Origin: a gamma proteobacterium symbiont of Lucinoma myriamae
GTDB taxonomy: Bacteria; Pseudomonadota; Gammaproteobacteria; GRL18
Direction: 5' to 3'
NCBI GenBank assembly: GCA_025655635.1
Contig: JAHXIM010000365.1
Location: forward strand, 1-7,664
Length of the DNA stretch: 7,664 bases
Shown here: positions 5,525 to 7,664 of the stretch, piece after piece
How positions within the stretch are numbered: position 1 is the stretch's first letter
Layout: each line of letters opens with the position of its first letter
Program-made: the position numbers and the translations under genes
Notes under the pieces: model-generated
Told to the model about the DNA's origin: nothing
Database searches by the model: none
What the model saw: only the letters and a program-made list of their open reading frames with translations

Positions 5525-7390
5525 TTGACATCCACAGCCCTAAACATTGACAATCAAGATGAACACTTTTCTTTTAAGCGTATTATTCGATCTGCCACTC
5601 AATATAAAAAACAGCTGATTTATGCCAATTTTATTGCCATAATCGCTGCCCTTCTTTCAGTACCTATACCTCTTATTTTACCCTTAATGGTTGATGAGGT
5701 CTTATTAAATAAACCTGCTATATCCGTGTCATTTATGAATCAGTTTTTACCCCTAGACTGGCATACCGGTACTATTTATATTATCACCGCCTTAATGGTT
5801 TCTGTTTTCTTTCGCTTATGCTCTGTGATACTGAATGTATGGCAAATGCGTATTTTTACAATTTTAGCCAAATCTATAACTTTACAAATGCGTGAAAAGT
5901 TATCTCTTTACCTGAAAAAAATTGCCATCAGTGAATATGAAACCATTGGTAGTGGTGGTTTTGCATCACACTTTGTTACTGATATTGAAGTCGTCGATCA
6001 ATTTATCAGTGCCACGATCAGCAAATTTATTGTCGCAGTTCTGTCTATTATCGGTACTGCTGTGGTGCTTTTATGGATTGACTGGCAATTAGCACTGGTT
6101 CTTTTATTTTTTAATCCTTTGGTCATTTTTATAACCATTCGCATGGGAAAAAAGGTTAAAAAATTAAAACTCAGAGAAAATAACGCAATCGCCCTTTTCC
6201 AACAGGCTTTAGTAGAAACATTGGATGCCATTCATCAAATACGTGCCGCTAATCGTGAGCAACATTACATTAAACGTCTTATCACTCAAGCAACTGAGGT
6301 CAAGAAATTTTCCATAGCCTACTCATGGAAAACTGATGCAGCCAGTCAATTGTCCCATGTTGTTTTTTTGTTTGGTTTTGATATGTTTCGTGCGGTCAGC
6401 ATGATTATGGTACTGACATCAGATTTATCCATTGGTCTTATGTTCGCAGTATTTGGCTATCTTTGGTATATGATGGGCCCGGTTCAGGAAGTGCTGAATA
6501 TTCAATATGCCTATTTTAGTGCCAAGGCATCCATAAATCGTCTAAACAAAATTTTTGCACTCAAACAGGAGCCATTTATTCCCTGTAAAAAAGATCCGTT
6601 TAAGGGTCAACAAACCATCGCCATCAAACTTGATAATATTTGTTTTACCTATCCAAATAGTGTCCATAATCAGGATAATACTTTTTCAACTACCGTTAAT
6701 GAATGTTCATCCGACAAAAATAATTACATTTTAAATAATCTTTCACTGTCAATAAATAAAGGTGAAAAACTTGCATTAGTGGGTTCAAGTGGTGGTGGTA
6801 AATCAACCATCATTCAAATTTTACTGGGCTTGTATCCTATACAATCGGGCAATATTTATTTTGATAACATTCCTGTTTCAGAAATTGGCTTTGATAAAAT
6901 TCGTGAAAATACAGCGGCTGTTCTGCAACATCCTGTACTCTTTAATGATAGTGTCAGGGCCAACCTCTCTTTAGGAAATGACATCAGCGATGATTCACTC
7001 TGGAAGGCATTAGAGATAGCCCAGCTCGATACTACTGTGAAGCAGCTTTCCGAACAATTGGATACAATGGTGGGTCGTCAGGGGATCCGCTTATCAGGCG
7101 GACAAAGACAAAGACTTGCAATTGCCCGTATGATCTTAACTAATCCAAAACTGATTATTCTCGATGAAGCCACCTCTGCTTTGGATACAGAGACAGAAAA
7201 CAATCTCCATACTTCACTTAAAACGTATCTGGCCGATAAAACAACGCTCATTATTGCCCATAGATTAAGTGCTGTAAAACAGGCTGATCGTATCGTTGTA
7301 ATTGATAATGGTCAAATTATTGCCGATGGCACCCATCATGAGTTAGTGGAGAGTAATGAGCTTTATTTTAGATTGTATGGAATACAATAG
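5525..7390 (+). CDS. ABC exporter half-transporter (membrane domain fused to ATPase)
   Basis: A 621-residue type IV (MsbA-like) ABC exporter half-molecule, expected to dimerise in the inner membrane and drive export by ATP hydrolysis. The TTG at 5525 is chosen because AAGAGG (5511-5516) lies 8 nt upstream and the first in-frame ATG falls inside the first membrane helix. The transmembrane domain covers about 30-320 with six hydrophobic segments near 33-56, 83-107, 165-186, 188-206, 274-297 and 301-318. In the ATPase, A-loop Tyr376 (FTYP), Walker A GSSGGGKS (420-427), Q-loop Gln468 (VLQHP), signature LSGGQ (523-527), Walker B LIILDE (543-548) and H-loop His579 (IAHRL) are all intact, so it looks active. 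Residues about 378-400 form a polar Asn/Ser/Thr-rich insert between the A-loop and the next strand. It follows the transglycosylase by 3 bp. Lipid, peptide or toxin export are all possible; the substrate is unknown. Confidence 0.92.
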   Translation: MTSTALNIDNQDEHFSFKRIIRSATQYKKQLIYANFIAIIAALLSVPIPLILPLMVDEVLLNKPAISVSFMNQFLPLDWHTGTIYIITALMVSVFFRLCSVILNVWQMRIFTILAKSITLQMREKLSLYLKKIAISEYETIGSGGFASHFVTDIEVVDQFISATISKFIVAVLSIIGTAVVLLWIDWQLALVLLFFNPLVIFITIRMGKKVKKLKLRENNAIALFQQALVETLDAIHQIRAANREQHYIKRLITQATEVKKFSIAYSWKTDAASQLSHVVFLFGFDMFRAVSMIMVLTSDLSIGLMFAVFGYLWYMMGPVQEVLNIQYAYFSAKASINRLNKIFALKQEPFIPCKKDPFKGQQTIAIKLDNICFTYPNSVHNQDNTFSTTVNECSSDKNNYILNNLSLSINKGEKLALVGSSGGGKSTIIQILLGLYPIQSGNIYFDNIPVSEIGFDKIRENTAAVLQHPVLFNDSVRANLSLGNDISDDSLWKALEIAQLDTTVKQLSEQLDTMVGRQGIRLSGGQRQRLAIARMILTNPKLIILDEATSALDTETENNLHTSLKTYLADKTTLIIAHRLSAVKQADRIVVIDNGQIIADGTHHELVESNELYFRLYGIQ

Positions 7391-7391
7391 A

Positions 7392-7580
7392 TTATTGAAT
7401 AATAATTCGTGTCAGATATAAATCACTAATGACTTTTTTTCCTGTCAATGTTTTTAGTCGATTCGCTACTTTCTCCGTAAGGTGAGTTTGTAATTCTTTT
7501 TTCTGTTTTTGAGTTTGAATCTGTTGACGAAACAGACCGGAAGTATGGGTGATAATAGCGTCTTTTATAGGCGCAATCAT
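7392..7580 (-). CDS. Small protein resembling the C-terminal part of FliL
   Basis: This 62-residue ORF has an excellent ribosome binding site: AAAGGGG (plus 7588-7594) 7 nt before the ATG at 7580. An in-frame TAA lies just upstream, so it is not the continuation of a longer frame. The sequence resembles the end of FliL, the flagellar basal-body protein linked to the stator: a Pro-x-x-(K/R)-x-x-I-I helix start (PIKDAII, 4-10), a Gln/Lys-rich helix to about residue 44, then GKKVISDLYLTRIIIQ, like the GxxxIxDVLYTxFxIQ ending of FliL. The N-terminal membrane anchor and first half of FliL are absent, and no hydrophobic segment remains. It could be a remnant that kept a start, or a small gene of its own. 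It converges on the ABC gene with one base between stop codons, so there is no room for a terminator. The family link rests on pattern memory only. Confidence 0.5.
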   Translation of the reverse strand: MIAPIKDAIITHTSGLFRQQIQTQKQKKELQTHLTEKVANRLKTLTGKKVISDLYLTRIIIQ

Positions 7581-7638
7581 CAGTGTTCCCCTTTAAATCA
7601 ACAGTGTTTTAAAAAGGTGCTTGTAGATGCGTCATTCC

Positions 7639-7664
7639 AACTTGATTAAGGCATAACTCAAGTT
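7639..7664. repeat. Inverted repeat at the right edge
   Basis: AACTTGA (7639-7645) and TCAAGTT (7658-7664) are perfect 7-bp arms around a 12-nt centre, 59 bp upstream of the FliL-like ORF start on the minus strand. It may be an operator, a hairpin or the end of a longer repeat continuing outside the window; the edge prevents a decision. Confidence 0.45.

Noticed and set aside
5998..6231. Open frame on the minus strand, 77 codons
   Set aside because: It is antisense to the membrane domain of the ABC transporter and has no family signal or ribosome binding site of note.
6789..6974. Open frame on the plus strand, 61 codons
   Set aside because: It overlaps the ATPase Walker A to Q-loop region in another frame; the ABC frame is clearly the coding one.
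7391..7406. ATTATT-GAAT-AATAAT hairpin as a bidirectional terminator between the converging genes
   Set aside because: The six-base stem is pure A/T and lacks a T-tract on either side, so it is most likely chance symmetry in AT-rich DNA.

Overview
The window is AT-rich bacterial DNA with compact, mostly gapless gene packing. The protein families (a YeaD-type hexose-6-phosphate mutarotase, a secreted lipase-like hydrolase, an MltF-type lipoprotein lytic transglycosylase, an MsbA-type half ABC transporter and a FliL-like fragment), together with lipoprotein and Sec signals, indicate a Gram-negative and probably a gammaproteobacterium. Nothing in the sequence fixes the genus. There are no rRNA or tRNA genes, CRISPR arrays or transposases.

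Left part, minus strand (1-1591). The 5' part of a single-pass membrane protein runs off the left edge. Its extracytoplasmic region carries a perfect Pro-Ala tract encoded by 13.5 copies of a hexanucleotide. Upstream of it lies a D-hexose-6-phosphate mutarotase gene. A 125-bp divergent region (1592-1716) separates this pair from plus-strand genes.

Middle (1717-3321). A secreted alpha/beta hydrolase of the lipase/PGAP1 type is followed by a 183-bp gap. The gap holds a nested inverted repeat with a T-tract and the best promoter in the window (CTGACA-N17-TATAAT). That promoter drives a small SAM-dependent methyltransferase, whose translation start is better placed at 2722 than at 2707.

Right part (3322-7390). 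The most interesting locus appears to be one long gene, 3334-5521, now broken. It reads as a lipoprotein signal, two tandem SBP_bac_3 (amino-acid-binding) domains and an SLT lytic transglycosylase domain. It shows a stop codon in the signal peptide at a T6A9 junction, a one-base frameshift at an A7 run, and an apparent in-frame loss of about 15 codons inside the second binding domain. The coding frame is otherwise open and the catalytic residues are intact, so it is a recent pseudogene, a gene needing recoding, or partly a sequencing artefact. An ABC exporter half-transporter follows 3 bp downstream from a TTG start. Methyltransferase, transglycosylase and ABC gene form one apparent transcription unit.

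Right end (7391-7664). A small minus-strand ORF with a good ribosome binding site resembles only the C-terminal part of FliL and converges on the ABC gene with a 1-bp gap. The window ends in a 7-bp-arm inverted repeat.
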